Counted from the stretch's first letter, positions 1-11,549 are shown. The stretch: DNA of 64,000 nt from Manduca sexta (GCF_014839805.1 NC_051131.1:6498913-6562912); one strand, 5' to 3'. Notes: a model not told the origin generated them from the sequence alone. Numbers and translations: made by a program.

Positions 1-78
1 GCCCTGAAAAAAGCCCACTACACTTATTTTATTATTTTAGCCCTAAATTTAGGGCTAAAAGCCTTAAATTAGCAAGCC

Positions 79-1125
79 TGGGGGTCTAGACAAAAACCCT
101 TTTCTGTTAGCGTTCACGCTTACGGAAAGTTCAAAATGTATGACAATGACATATGCTGAAGAGAAGTCACGTGACTGCTGCAAAAATTAGTAGACAAAAA
201 TTTTCAATTCGGCATTCGGAAAGAAACGTTAACGTTAGCGTGACTAATAAACAGTCCATAGAGAAATGTAACATACAAATGGTAGACAAGTGTCATTTTT
301 GACAACTGAAACTGCTATTTAGCGTCACCGATTCACGTTTTATTTATCAACAGTTGTAGACCTCACGCTACGGTATTCGTCAACTGGAAAATTAGTGAAA
401 TATTCTTTTTTTACATCATTATGCATAGTTTAAAACTATTATGGGCCGCTAATAACGAAATATCATTGTCAGAGACGAACAAGAATATATCGCTGCGAAA
501 TGGAGAAAATTGTAATTTTACAGGAATTGGAATTTAACAATCGTTTTCGATTAAGTAAATAATGTTTTCGTCTGATTGAAGACGTCTATGTGATGATCTT
601 CCATACATAATAATAATAAAAAGAAAGTTCTCATTTGAAAAAGTATTATAATACCTGTGCATAAATGCTTTATAAGAAAGCATTACAAAACAACAACAAA
701 AAATACCATTTCCACCTACAGAGTGTAACAATTTTATTATGCTTATATTTTCAATTTATTTATTATTATTTTATTATTTATATTTAGGTATACAACAATA
801 TTCATAAAAGTACAGCTTTATACCACAAAACCACATTTTGCATAGCTTGTATATAGGTACTCGAGATTCCAAATCTGGCAATCTCGCGCCGAAAATGCAA
901 ATTACAAAGATGGACGATTGCATTTGACAATCTCTCACGCTATACCATAGACTAACTAATAGAATTCGGCGCGACTAAGCGTGTAAACGTGCGGAATGGG
1001 CGGCTAGCGTACAATGTGTACTTTGTCTACCGATTTAGTTACGTTGACGTTTAAGCGTTAGCGTTTTACGATTAGGCATTAGCGAGTACGGTTAACGTCA
1101 CGCTTGGCTTTTGTCTAGGCCCCCT
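79..1125. mobile_element. Possible DNA transposon remnant with short inverted ends
   Basis: The sequence near 79-100 (GGGGGTCTAGACAAAA) is matched in inverted orientation near 1110-1125. The interior carries many variants of TTAGCG/CGTTAACG. No transposase frame and no convincing target-site duplication were found, so the boundaries and class are uncertain. It could also be chance similarity between two low-complexity ends. Confidence 0.3.
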
Positions 1126-2014
1126 GATTGACGATATTGTCACGTAAAAATTTTTTTTTTTAGATTCCATATGTAAGGCGCAAAAGTATAAAAACCATAC
1201 TTCCACATCATACATAAGCTTTAAAAAACATAGAAAAAAGTTCTTATATGTATGAAACGCAGTTTCGCAAAAAATGTTGGATAAGTCAATTAGCCTTTCA
1301 ACCGTCAAAATATAGTCTGTCGATTAAATGTGTTTACATGGCACTTTTTAGTATATTTTTGAAATCGGATACTGGCAACACTCCTATCTGTAGTACTCAG
1401 AACAATGACAAGCATAGAAGGAATCTAAATTACCCTCATATACTTATCCTATTTTTTCAAATAGGCCAAAACCGTCGAAAAGAACGAGACAAATATTATG
1501 TTGCTAAGGTCGGCTTGCGTACACTTTAAAATAATCAAATGGTTACCTTTGGTCATCTTTATGATGCCGAATTAAAAAGCAAATTAAATGTCAAATAAAC
1601 CGCGCCTTGCCAGAGAGAGAAAAAAAAATGTCAAATGTTCCCTCAGAACAAGAACAAGCATAGAAGGAATCTAAATTATCCTCATATACTTATCCTATTT
1701 TTTCAAATAGACCAAAACCGTCGAAAAGAACGAGACAAATATTATGTTGCTAAGGTCGGCTTGCATACACTTTAAAATAATCAAATGGTTACCTTTGGTC
1801 ATCTTTATGATTCCGAATTAAAAAGCAAATAAAATATCTAATGTTCCAACTTGCCAATCTCAAAACAATGTCAAAAACGCGCCTACACAATTTAGTTACG
1901 TTATACTTCAGCGCGTGCTTTTCAAAAGTGGCTACATGTTGTATAATATTTTTGTTGTTAATTTTAATAAATACACAGTTCCGTTTAAGTAAAATATAGC
2001 CCTAGGAACAAGCA

Positions 2015-2588
2015 ATGGCCTGCGTTATTGTGGGGTGTAAATCTAATTCTTCTCGTAAAGAAAATGAAACTGAAATGATCAGCTTCCATCGGTGAGTAAA
2101 CAAAAAACCTAATATATTTGCATAAACCCTGTACATAAGTGCAAAAAGTGTTATTAATTATACTTTATTATGCCATTGTCATATTATAATCTGCTGTTGG
2201 CCATTCGATCCAGTCATTATTAAGTATTTTTCATTTTTACCAATTTACGTAGTCGTGTTCAATAGTGTTGTGCTGCATATTCTGTAGATAACATAAGTAG
2301 ATGTTAGTATATTGTAGTTTACTATTTTGCATAAATTGCCTTTTACTTTCAATATACGGTGGTGTAGTGGTAAAAGCCACTTAGAAACCGTGCGCGAAGG
2401 CTGGGGTCGAGGAAACTATCTGATTTTCATAGTGTGTTTCACACAATGTGTTTCATTGCAGATTCCCCACAGATGATGCTATGAGGCAAAAATGGATCGT
2501 TGCCATAGCTCGTCCCAATTGGCATTGGAAAAAACAGCACCGTGTTTGCTCTAAGCATTTCGACAAAGTTTTATTAACATTGAAATAA
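2015..2588 (+). CDS. THAP-domain mini-protein in left arm, two exons
   Basis: Exon 1 is 2015-2091 and exon 2 is 2462-2588, joined over an intron that begins GTGAGT and ends TTGCAG. The product is 67 residues. It starts MACVIVGCK and carries the THAP C2CH pattern: C3, C8, C55 and H58, with the FP pair at 27-28, W37 and F59 also in place. The intron is phase 2 and follows the SFHR segment. The frame stops right after the second zinc half-site, so the C-terminal AVPTIF-like box of typical THAP domains is missing. No RNase H-like catalytic region follows. A DNA-binding-only protein is inferred. Splicing is predicted from consensus signals and from conservation of both exon lengths in the sister copies. 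Confidence 0.65.
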
Positions 2589-3099
2589 GTTATCAAACAT
2601 TTGTGACATGAATGATACCGCTGTGTTTTAATTTTACTGTCCCATTTTAGTAGCTTCTCTCAAATCACACCTCTTGGGTATCTTTTAATCCTTAAGAAAG
2701 TCAAAAAGAACAGAAGGCGTACTGGCTTTCTCCTAGACGAAATTCCGGCCGATTTCTTGTTTGTTACTTACAGCGGTTTTCATTCCTTCCGAAATTTCTA
2801 ACATTTTCTTTATTTAATAATCTAAATGCTAAACCATTTTTGTGTGAATGACGTTTCGGAAGGCATGAAAACTGCTGTAAATAGCAAATGAAAATTGGAC
2901 AAAATTTAGTTCGAAGAAAGGCGGTAGTTTTATAGTTTATTGTAATTTAACAGCTTTTCAACCAAATGAATGAATGAATGAATACCAAATCAGGGTTTTG
3001 ATATCTTTTTTTAGCCTTTACCTAAAATAGCAATTTGCAACGGTTTGTAGTTGACTGACCGAAAAGTGTTTATTTTAGCAGGTCATTATATATATTGTA

Positions 3100-4117
3100 C
3101 TAGCTTTTGCCCGCGGCTCCGCCCGCGTTATAAAGTTTTTCGGGCTAAAGTTTTCCGTTATAAAAATCACGCTATATGTTTTCCCGGGAGCCTATAATCT
3201 TCCCAGGGTCTCAAACTGTCTCCATACAAAATTTCATCTAAATACGTTGGGTAGTTTTTGAATTTAACACGTTCAGGCAGACAGATGCAGCGGGGGACTT
3301 TGTTTTATAATATATTTTTGTAGAACTTTTTAAGAGGAACAATCCCGTCATACATCATAGTTGCATAACTTTAACCATTTACGTAGCGCACGCAACGGAA
3401 GCTCTCAAAACTAATAAATTTTCCCCGTTTTTGCAACATGTTTCATTACTGCTCCGCTCCTAATGGTCATAGCGTGATGATATATAGCCTATAGCCCTTC
3501 AGGAACAAAGGGCTATCCAACGAAAAATATTATTTCTGTTCGAACCGATAGTTCCTGAGATTAGCCATTACTGCTCCGCTCCTATTGGTCATAGCGTGAT
3601 GATATATAGCCTATAGCACTCCACAAATAAAGGGCTATTTAACACAAAAATATTTTTTCAATTCGAACCGGTAGTTCTTGAGATAAGCCATTACTGCTCC
3701 GCTCCTATTGGTTATAGCGTGATGATATATAGCCTATAGCACTCTACAAATAAAGGGCTACTAAACACAAAAATATTTTTTCAATTCGAACTGGTAGTTC
3801 CTGAGATAAGCCATTGCTGCTCCGCTCCTATTGGTTATAGCGTGATGATATATAGCCTATGGCACTCCACGAACAGAGGGCTATCCAACACAAAAAGATT
3901 TTTTTAGTTCGAACCGGTAGTTCCTGAGATAAGTCATTACTGCTCGGCTCCTATTGGTTATAGCGTGATGATATATAGCCTATAGCACTCCACGAACAAA
4001 GGGCTATCCAACACAAAAAGAATTTTTCAGTTTGAGCCGGTAGTTCCTGACATTAGCGCGTTCAAACAAACAAACAAACAAACTCTTCAGCTTTATATAA
4101 TAGTATAGAAGTATAGA
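3100..4117 (-). mobile_element. Non-autonomous Helitron inside the THAP composite
   Basis: On the minus strand it begins TCTATACT near 4117 and ends in a GC-rich hairpin followed by AAAAGCTAG at 3100. The flanks are A and T, as expected for Helitron insertion between A and T. It sits at the junction of the two THAP arms and may have contributed to the loss of the left arm's tail. It contains a run of tandem units and no Rep/helicase gene. The TC end could instead be at 4109, because TCTATAC occurs twice. Confidence 0.75.
3444..4055. repeat. Five tandem ~122-bp units within the Helitron
   Basis: Units start near 3444, 3565, 3688, 3811 and 3934. Each holds TGCTCCGCTCC, ATAGCGTGATGATATATAG, an AAAGGGCTAT segment and a GGTAGTTC(C/T)TGAGAT segment. 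The same unit appears singly in other Helitron copies of the window (for example 20256-20757 and 23828-24286), so the array arose by amplification inside this copy. Confidence 0.8.
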
Positions 4118-4782
4118 TACTTGTCATTGTTCTGAGATACAAGTAACATTATGACATTTGAGTGTACTCTGTCTTAGACAGCAAGAATTTTTTTTTGTGT
4201 TGCGATCCCTTCTGACGTCTTATCGATATCGATAGATGCTTTGTCTATCGGCTATTGTAAATTCACAGACCTGCTAAAATAAACCCTTTTGGGTCAGTCA
4301 ACTACAAACCGTTGCAAAATCCTATTTTAGATAAAGGTTAAAAAAAGATATCAAAACCCTAATTTGGTATTCAAATACCAAATGAGGTCTGGGTAAAAAA
4401 AGCACTCGTTAAGAAGCTGTTAAATTACAATAAACTATAGAACTACCGGATTTCTTCGAGCTAAATTTTATCCAATTTTCGTTTGCTATTTACAGCGGTT
4501 TTCATGCCTTCCGAAACGTCATTCACACAAAAATGGTTTAGCATTTAGATTATTAAATAAAGAAAATGTTAGAAATTTCGGAAGGAATGAAAACCGCTGT
4601 AAGTAACAAACAAGAAATCGGCCGGAATTTCGTCTAGGAGAAAGCCAGTACGCCTTCTGTTCTTTTCTGACTTTCTTAAGGATTAAAAGATACCCAAGAG
4701 GTGTGATTTGAGAGAAGCTACTAAAATGGGACAGTAAAATTAAAACACAGCGGTATCATTCATGTCACAAATGTTTGATAAC

Positions 4783-5342
4783 TTATTTCAATGTTAATAA
4801 AACTTTGTCGAAATGCTTAGAGCAAACACGGTGCTGTTTTTTCCAATGCCAATTGAGACGAGCTATGGCAACGATCCATTTTTGCCTCATAGCATCATCT
4901 GTGGGGAATCTGCAATGAAACACACTATGAAAATCAGATAGTTTCCTCGACCCCAGCCTTCGCGAAAGGTTTCTAAGTGGCTTTTACCACTACACCACCG
5001 TATATTGAAAGTAAAAGGCAATTTATGCAAAATAGTAAACTACAATATACTAACATCTACTTATGTTATCTACAGAATATGCAGCACAACACTATTGAAC
5101 ACGACTACGTAAATTGGTAAAAATGAAAAATACTTAATAATGACTGGGTCGAATGGCCAACAGCAGATTATAATATGACTACAGCATAATAAAGTATAAT
5201 TAATAACACTTTTTGCACTTATGCACAGGGTTTAAGCAAATATATTAGGTTTTTTGTTTACTCACCGATGGAAGCTGATTATTACAGTTTCATTTTCTTT
5301 ACGAGAAGAATTAGATTTACACCCCACAATAACGCAGGCCAT
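4783..5342 (-). CDS. THAP-domain mini-protein in right arm, two exons
   Basis: This is the mirror copy of the left-arm gene. Exon 1 is 5266-5342 and exon 2 is 4783-4909, with the same exon lengths (77 and 127 nt) and the same GTGAGT donor and TGCAG acceptor. The reading frame is intact and keeps all four zinc ligands. It differs from the left arm by a few substitutions: Glu-Met before ISFHR is Val-Ile here, and the Pro of the ARPNW segment is Leu. The arms are therefore diverged rather than freshly converted. Function is inferred only from the domain. Confidence 0.6.
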
Positions 5343-5872
5343 TGCTTGTTCCTAGGGCTATATTTTACTTAAACGGAACTGTGTATTTATTAAAATTAAC
5401 AACAAAAATATTATACAACATGTAGCCACTTTTGAAAAGCACGCGCTGAAGTATAACGTAACTAAATTGTGTGGGCGCGTTTTTGACATTGTTTTGAGAT
5501 TGGCAAGTTGGAACATTTGATATTTTATTTGCTTTTTAATTCGGCATCATAAAGACGACCAAAGGTAACAATTTGATAATTTTAAAGTGTACGCAATCCG
5601 ACCTTAGCAACATAATATTTGTCTCGTTCTTTTCAACGGTTTTGGCCTATTTGAAAAAATAGGATAAGTATATGAGGGTAATTTAGATTCCTTCTATGCT
5701 TGTTCTTGTTCTGAGCTGTAGTACTCATGAGACTCAGATTGTACTCTGTTCTAGTTTATTTGTCTATGCTCTGTAGTACATGCAAGAATGTGTCGCCGCC
5801 ACGACTGTTTTATAGTTCAACTAAAAGATTTTGATACTTATACTTTTTTATATTTCTATAATATTGTATATA

Positions 5873-6278
5873 CACGGTAATTTTGACATTGCGTTACTAA
5901 ATGAAACCACATACTCGTCTTTACCTTTACTGACGTTGTGTCAAAAATCATTCATTAATTATTCATATTTTCGCGAAAACCCCTAGTTTTAGTTTTCTGA
6001 TTTTTTTATTATTTTGTAGTTTAATGCGAATATAGCGTGTGCGTGGGTGTATTCCTGAATGAAAGTACAATGTTGCCGCTGCAACGAATTCTCTTAGATT
6101 AGTAGTAATGGCTTAATGGCGCATAAAATTAAAATTACTTTTGAATCAATATTTATTTTGTTCGAAACTTACACTTTTTTATTTTACATCTAGGGCTCAA
6201 AAAACTTACTGTAAAGTGTTATTTCTAAGTAGATAAGTATGTGGTTTCATTTAGTAACGCGATGTCAAAATGACCCAG
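5873..6278. mobile_element. MITE with ~48-bp terminal inverted repeats and TATA duplication
   Basis: The left end (CACGGTAATTTTGACAT, running into TTACTAAATGAAACCACATA) is matched by the inverted right end that finishes at 6278. TATA flanks both sides (5869-5872 and 6279-6282). A 76-bp deletion derivative with the same ends and the same TATA flanks lies at 56627-56702, which supports the boundaries. No coding capacity. Confidence 0.7.
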
Positions 6279-6289
6279 TATAATATGTA

Positions 6290-9200
6290 TAATGTATATA
6301 TATTTTAGGTATGTCTCGTATAACAAGAATAAAAAGAAAGGACAGATAAATTTTCACAGTTTATGGCATGATTTCCAAATATGAAATATAAATAATCTTC
6401 AGATAAAGTATTAAGATTTGTCAGTGAACTATACACCTCCGCTATAGGTACACTGAACACTTGACGGTGTTGCCAAGAGTGTTTTTGAAAGTCATTATTA
6501 TTCTCGTATGTTAACACATATCATCGACAAACTATAAAAAGAACGCGCCTTATATTATCTTCCCTTTTCGCCAAGGTATAAAGAGCAAATCGACAATTCT
6601 TAAGTATGTAGGGTCAAGTCGAAAAACTCATTTTAACGCGCAAATCCGTATAATAAAATAATTTAGTAATTTACTACAAATTCAAAACATAATCAACCAC
6701 AGTGATTCTGGAGATTTTATCTCGTAGGTATATTCGGAGTATACTTACATCGGGTATTTAGTATTTACACAAAAATTCGATGTTGCATTCGATAGTTAGT
6801 CACTTTTCAATTGTTGTGGATTACTTAATTAAAAAGTCAAGTTAATGTTTTTTTGCACTTACGTCATTGTATTTCTAGAGATGCGACATGTTTTGAACGC
6901 TTTTTACTGTATTTCTCAGCAAGTTACTCTTCCCTGCGCTAATAATACTCAAGATACCCCAAAATAAAATAGGGAGATTAACTTTCAAGAACTAGTCCAG
7001 AAAATATATATTGTTAACGCCCCTTCAAGATAAACATGACCCCGTGCTTATAAATTATTTTATTGTAAATTCTGGAGGACAAATCTGAGACACAACTGGT
7101 GATGAGATTTAAGTTGTTGTATGACTTCCTTCCAAAAAAATTTGATATCATGAATTCCTATTCACTTGACCTGTTTAAGCGATACAGCATACAACGCTTA
7201 GCTCATTGGTAGAAATGAGTCGACTGGTTTCAAAAACAGCATTCTGTAAAATTTTATATCAAGGTAAGCAATCTGTAAAATTAAAATTCATTTTGTGACT
7301 CTTGCAGAATAAATTATGCTAAAATAGTTTACTAGATGTATTATTTATCTAAGATGCTATATAAATTAGTATTTTTAATGACAAGGATACTATAAAGAAA
7401 ATAGAATGTTTTTTTTAATTACCAAAATTAATTTAAAAAGTCAGATTGCCAGTTTTGAAACTAGTCGCCTCAAATATAGGTAATAAAAGCTAAGGAACCT
7501 TCTGTGAAACATGCATTTTATTCGATTTACCCTACAGTTCATGTCACTTTGTCCACCTAACTGTATTGCTATAACCAAATTTATAATTGAGTATTTTTAT
7601 ATTTTTCTACTTCCTTAATTAGATAACGTAGTTGGGCCGGCCTTTAGTTCAATATGCAGTGATATAAGAGTATAAGACTTGTTAATATATTGTACACCTC
7701 GATTTTATAGTCGTTTTGGAACCAAAAATTTTAATAATAGAGTTTTAAAATTATACCAATGCAATAAATACAAATATTTTTTTATAAACATTAAAATTAA
7801 TGTTTACAAATAATAATTGAGAAATGAGATTCCCTGGTAATGCAACTAAATCTCACTTACTACTACGGTCACTAAGATCGGTGCCGTTCATAACTATGAA
7901 AGCTGGTCGCGACGTTACTATCATTATCAAACTCGAAACAGTGAAAAATATTATCAAAAACGTTTTTTTTAAATTACCAAGAGTACAATTAATTCACTAT
8001 TTTTTTTTTGGTCTTACAAATTGTTCCAAATAAACGCCTATAAAATCACAGTGTACGAGTATATTGTATCATGTATGTATGTACAAGCTAACTATTGTAT
8101 CGTGTGTTGGTGCGAACAATAACCACTGGAATACAATACGATTGTTTAAGTTTACCACAAGTAAATTTTAATAATATCTGCATATAAATATTAAATAATC
8201 CCGTCAAAAATCTTTCAAGACATTCTCAACAGTAAAATGTTATGGGCAAATAAAAGAAACCCGCCCGTAAATACTTAGTACCTCTGCTTCAACATTTTCG
8301 CAAGAAACTAATATTCTGCTTATCATCATAAAAATAATTTTGCTTGGTTTTTATTATTCTAGATTAAACTCGACCACATATTTGGGTATGTGGTCTTTAC
8401 AGAGAACAGCTTTACAATCTCCAACACTTAAGTACTGAATTTTTTCATGCAGTTTAGTTAAGGCAATTATGACTACCTATAATTCTGAATTTCATCCGAG
8501 CTATAATAATTACTTATAACCAATCTATTTTCATCGAATATACACGTCCTAATTCGTTGATGCAGTAGATATTCTAATATAAGTTCAGTTCTTAATCCCT
8601 AATATTTTTGAATGTTTGTAGATATTCGTGATCTCTAACTACCCTACATACTTTCCACCCTAAAAGTCTATCTCAAACTCTAGCTTTTATGGTCACAAGT
8701 ATACTGTGCATGAACCTCTTCTCCTTTGGATTAAGTATTACTTCGCCGTTAGATATCAAACGTACCAAGCAAATCACTAAGGTAAAGAACACGATGACTC
8801 TAACTTGTAATGAAAAATATGTACAAATAATTAAGTAAATCAAGTATATAGAAAAGCTTTAAAATTTTCAAATATCCTTTTAATTATTCAATTTAACAGC
8901 GACATGGCTTGTTTTACACTATACTGTAACAGTCATTAAATCTAGGTAGTCATAATCATGAATAAAGCAACAAATTATAAGTAAGCCCTGACCCAGTTCT
9001 TTCATACTTCTTTATGCTTTATTTGTTTATTTTCTTAAATAGAAACAATATAAGGGGGAGGAAACACTTTACATACGTATACGTATACATTATTATAATA
9101 TTACAGGTCATATTATGCATTAACTTTCCTAACACAGCCCACCAGTCAAGCTTTCGATATTTTTATAATTGGTGTTGTAATGCATTGAATGTTTTTTTTT

Positions 9201-9575
9201 ACTTCTTTTATTATTTATTGTAATAGATTACATTCCGCCAAAGGTGCTCCTTATACATATTGCTACTAATTTTTTTTATAAGGATTAAAAAATTTGCTTT
9301 AATTTTAATACTAATTGAAAAGTAAGTACCTAGCTATTGTATGAAAAGCTGTTTTTTATTTCAATATCATAAATATTGTTTAAAGAGTAGTTATGTCCCA
9401 CTTCAAATGATTTCCGATAACAATAAAGTAAAGCAGAATATGTAAGTATCTATAAGAAATATCCGGACTTCTTTTAAATGACAAAATGTTACAGTAAGAT
9501 CATTTGATTTTGTGTCTTTTGGAGGACGGTAAGCAATTATTGTGGGGGCATTTTTAACGATTCGGGACAGAAGGC
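6290..9575. other. AT-rich intergenic DNA, no gene recognised
   Basis: Frames here are short and show no recognisable domain, signal peptide or codon structure. No RNA gene, long tandem array or terminal-repeat element was identified. Short antisense or simple-sequence frames near 6305-6517, 7824-8033 and 9014-9223 look like chance. Confidence 0.5.
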
Positions 9576-9580
9576 CATAA

Positions 9581-9881
9581 TCACTAAATAGTATAAAACA
9601 AAGTCGCTTTCTCTGTCCCTATGTCCCTTTGTACGCTTAAATCTTTAAAACTACGCAACGGATTTTGATGCGGTTTTTTTTAATAGATAGTGTGATTCAA
9701 GAGGAAGTTTTATATATATAATAACATCCATTAAATAGTTGAGAAATACTGTTATTTTGTTATGTTATACCCGTGCGAAGCCAGAGCGGGCCGCTATGTT
9801 TTTATATACAACGTTCACAGTTTTTCTGTAGTGTATTTAGTATCAGCATTGCACCCGTGCGAAGCCGGGGCGGGTCGCTAG
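9581..9881 (+). mobile_element. Short non-autonomous Helitron
   Basis: It starts with TC at 9581 after an A and ends CTAG at 9878-9881 before a T. A GC-rich stretch (GAAGCCGGGGCGGGTCG) precedes the end. An internal line reading CGCAACGGATTTTGATGCGG is a widespread lepidopteran repeat motif. It lies just downstream of the 3' end of the prion-like gene. A second partial hairpin near 9771-9795 suggests a duplicated or nested end. Confidence 0.65.
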
Positions 9882-9945
9882 TTTTTTTATAAAACTAAAA
9901 ATGGCATATATTTAAAATAAACTAGGGGTAACAATGTGGTTTCTT

Positions 9946-11478
9946 TTACGTTTCAAGCTTCGATGTTGTGGTCGAAGGTAACGGAATAACCGTCAAATTA
10001 TGAGTAACGGAATAGCAAGGATTAATTGGATCTGGAATACCATCAGGTTGCAACTCACAACTAATGCTATTATTTTTATTCCCCTCACTGCCTGATTCTG
10101 TACGTTTTACAGCTGTAGGTAGCCCAGAGATTATAACATCTTGCGCCGATTCCATTGTCAGATTAGCAGTTTCCGTCACATTATCTAGTATAGGTGGTTC
10201 AGTCACATTATTTTCTGCAGCTGTGTTCAGCAAAGTTGAACATGGAATAGTAGTCGTGTATTCTTTACCACTTTTTGTTACAACTCCTACAATACATTTA
10301 GTGTTATCTTTATTATCACCATTATTATCAAGATTTTTTACATCAGCATCTGGAGTAAAAGATGTAGCAATTGCGCAAGGTATCCCAAGCACTTCAGTTC
10401 CACTATCCGTACTTATTGTTAATGTGCAATTTACTAAGTCAGCCAATATTGGATCAAGAGCCGGCGCCGCTGTGTCGTTTGATGGTGCTACTGCAACGGG
10501 CTGACCTCTGTTGTCATATATAACCGTGTGGTGATGCTGACCAGTGCTACGGGCTAAATTCCAGAGAGCCAATCCGGTCAAAATAGTTCCAACTCCAGCT
10601 CCGGCTATCCCGATACCAGTAAGCGCACTACCCGTACGACTTACACCACTAAATCCTTTGCCTGCGTTTCCATAATTTCCAAAGTATCCAGGCATTTGAG
10701 GAGTATATGCTGGATTATATCCTCCGTGTCCACCAAAGCCTCCGTGTCCTCCAAAGCCTCCATTGTTAGTTCCAATATTATACGGTGGTGGAGGGCCTTG
10801 TGGATGATGATATTGATTCCCATAATTATTGGCTTGATATGATCCTCCATTATAAGCCGGATTATTACCTGAATATGGAGGAGGTGGTCCTCCAGCACCA
10901 GAGAGACCAGATCCTTGTTGGGGATAAGTACCTCCGTGTGGTTGGGGATATCCATTTCCTTGCGGTTGTGGATAATTATGTCGTTGACTTTGCACTTGTC
11001 CAGACACGCTTTGAGAAGGGTAACCGTTACCTGGATTTCCGGAAAGACCGTTTGTTGGCGGATACGAATGACTTGGTTGGCGGTTATTTAGTGTTTGTGA
11101 TGGTTGCGAAGGCGAGTTTTGTGGAGCACTATTTTTCTGAACACTATCTTGATATTTTGGAGGCTGCCTTGGTTGATTACTGCCAGATAATCCAGTTTGA
11201 CTCGAAGGGTATGAATGTTTTTGCCCAGAAGATGGTTTTTGTTGCCATGACGATAATGTTTGAGTCTTTTTCGCAGACTCTTGCCATCCAAATAATGTGG
11301 GTTTGGGTGCCGAAGGTTGTGGATATCCAAACGGTGTCGGTGCTGGTTGTGGTTTGTAACTCGTCTTTCTACTGGAACCTCGACTGGATCCGGAAGAACT
11401 GCGACTTCCAGAAATTTTCTTTGCTTCGACACATATTATTATTATCAACAGCAAAAATGCTGCTACACAAAGCTTCAT
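9946..11478 (-). CDS. Secreted prion-like Gly/Pro/Tyr/Gln-rich protein, function unknown
   Basis: The single open frame codes for 510 residues and starts at the ATG complementary to 11476-11478. Residues 1-19 form a clear signal peptide with a Leu/Ile core. Residues 20-280 are low complexity: Ser/Arg first, then Pro/Gln/Tyr/Asn, then Gly/Tyr with GGFGGHGG repeats. Residues 284-306 form a small-residue hydrophobic tract (LTGIGIAGAGVGTILTGLAL). A short His cluster (HHH, 315-317) and an acidic/Ser/Thr C-terminal half follow. That half has six cysteines (351, 368, 395, 413, 474, 488) and several N-glycosylation sequons. The order of signal peptide, repeat region, hydrophobic tract and glycosylated cysteine-bearing domain resembles vertebrate prion proteins. 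This is similarity of architecture, not shown homology. A cuticle, silk or eggshell role is also possible. No homologue was recognised by name. Confidence 0.8.
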   Translation of the reverse strand: MKLCVAAFLLLIIIICVEAKKISGSRSSSGSSRGSSRKTSYKPQPAPTPFGYPQPSAPKPTLFGWQESAKKTQTLSSWQQKPSSGQKHSYPSSQTGLSGSNQPRQPPKYQDSVQKNSAPQNSPSQPSQTLNNRQPSHSYPPTNGLSGNPGNGYPSQSVSGQVQSQRHNYPQPQGNGYPQPHGGTYPQQGSGLSGAGGPPPPYSGNNPAYNGGSYQANNYGNQYHHPQGPPPPYNIGTNNGGFGGHGGFGGHGGYNPAYTPQMPGYFGNYGNAGKGFSGVSRTGSALTGIGIAGAGVGTILTGLALWNLARSTGQHHHTVIYDNRGQPVAVAPSNDTAAPALDPILADLVNCTLTISTDSGTEVLGIPCAIATSFTPDADVKNLDNNGDNKDNTKCIVGVVTKSGKEYTTTIPCSTLLNTAAENNVTEPPILDNVTETANLTMESAQDVIISGLPTAVKRTESGSEGNKNNSISCELQPDGIPDPINPCYSVTHNLTVIPLPSTTTSKLET

Positions 11479-11549
11479 GTTAATAGACGTTTTACATGTA
11501 TATCAATACAGAACTATCTAATAGAAGATGCAAATGCGCAATATTAACT

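Larger units (their letters stand above)
1396..5715. mobile_element. Composite palindromic THAP element (two tail-to-tail P-like copies) with 8-bp target duplication
   Basis: Two arms of about 1.5 kb face each other: 1642 to about 3084 on the plus strand, and about 4120-5715 as its reverse complement. The ends read CTCAGAACA and TGTTCTGAG. The unit is flanked by an exact 8-bp direct repeat, CTGTAGTA, at 1388-1395 and 5716-5723. The outer left end is partly duplicated: 1396-1641 repeats the first ~205 bp before the arm restarts at 1642. The centre is interrupted by a Helitron. Each arm contains a two-exon THAP mini-gene. An 8-bp duplication plus a THAP domain points to the P superfamily. hAT also makes 8-bp duplications, but the catalytic region that would decide between them is absent. 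Confidence 0.8.

Noticed and set aside
1072..1529. Two short overlapping frames on opposite strands (78 and 93 codons)
   Set aside because: They run across transposon ends and AT-rich DNA, with no domain or splice context.
3444..4055. CRISPR-like array of regular repeats
   Set aside because: The ~122-bp units are directly adjacent with no unique spacers, lie inside a Helitron, and the genome is eukaryotic.
10785..11483. 232-codon plus-strand open frame opposite the prion-like gene (also shorter ones at 10064-10504 and 11088-11432)
   Set aside because: These are shadows of the low-complexity minus-strand gene. Their composition mirrors its codons, they show no domain, and the minus frame has a signal peptide and a coherent architecture.
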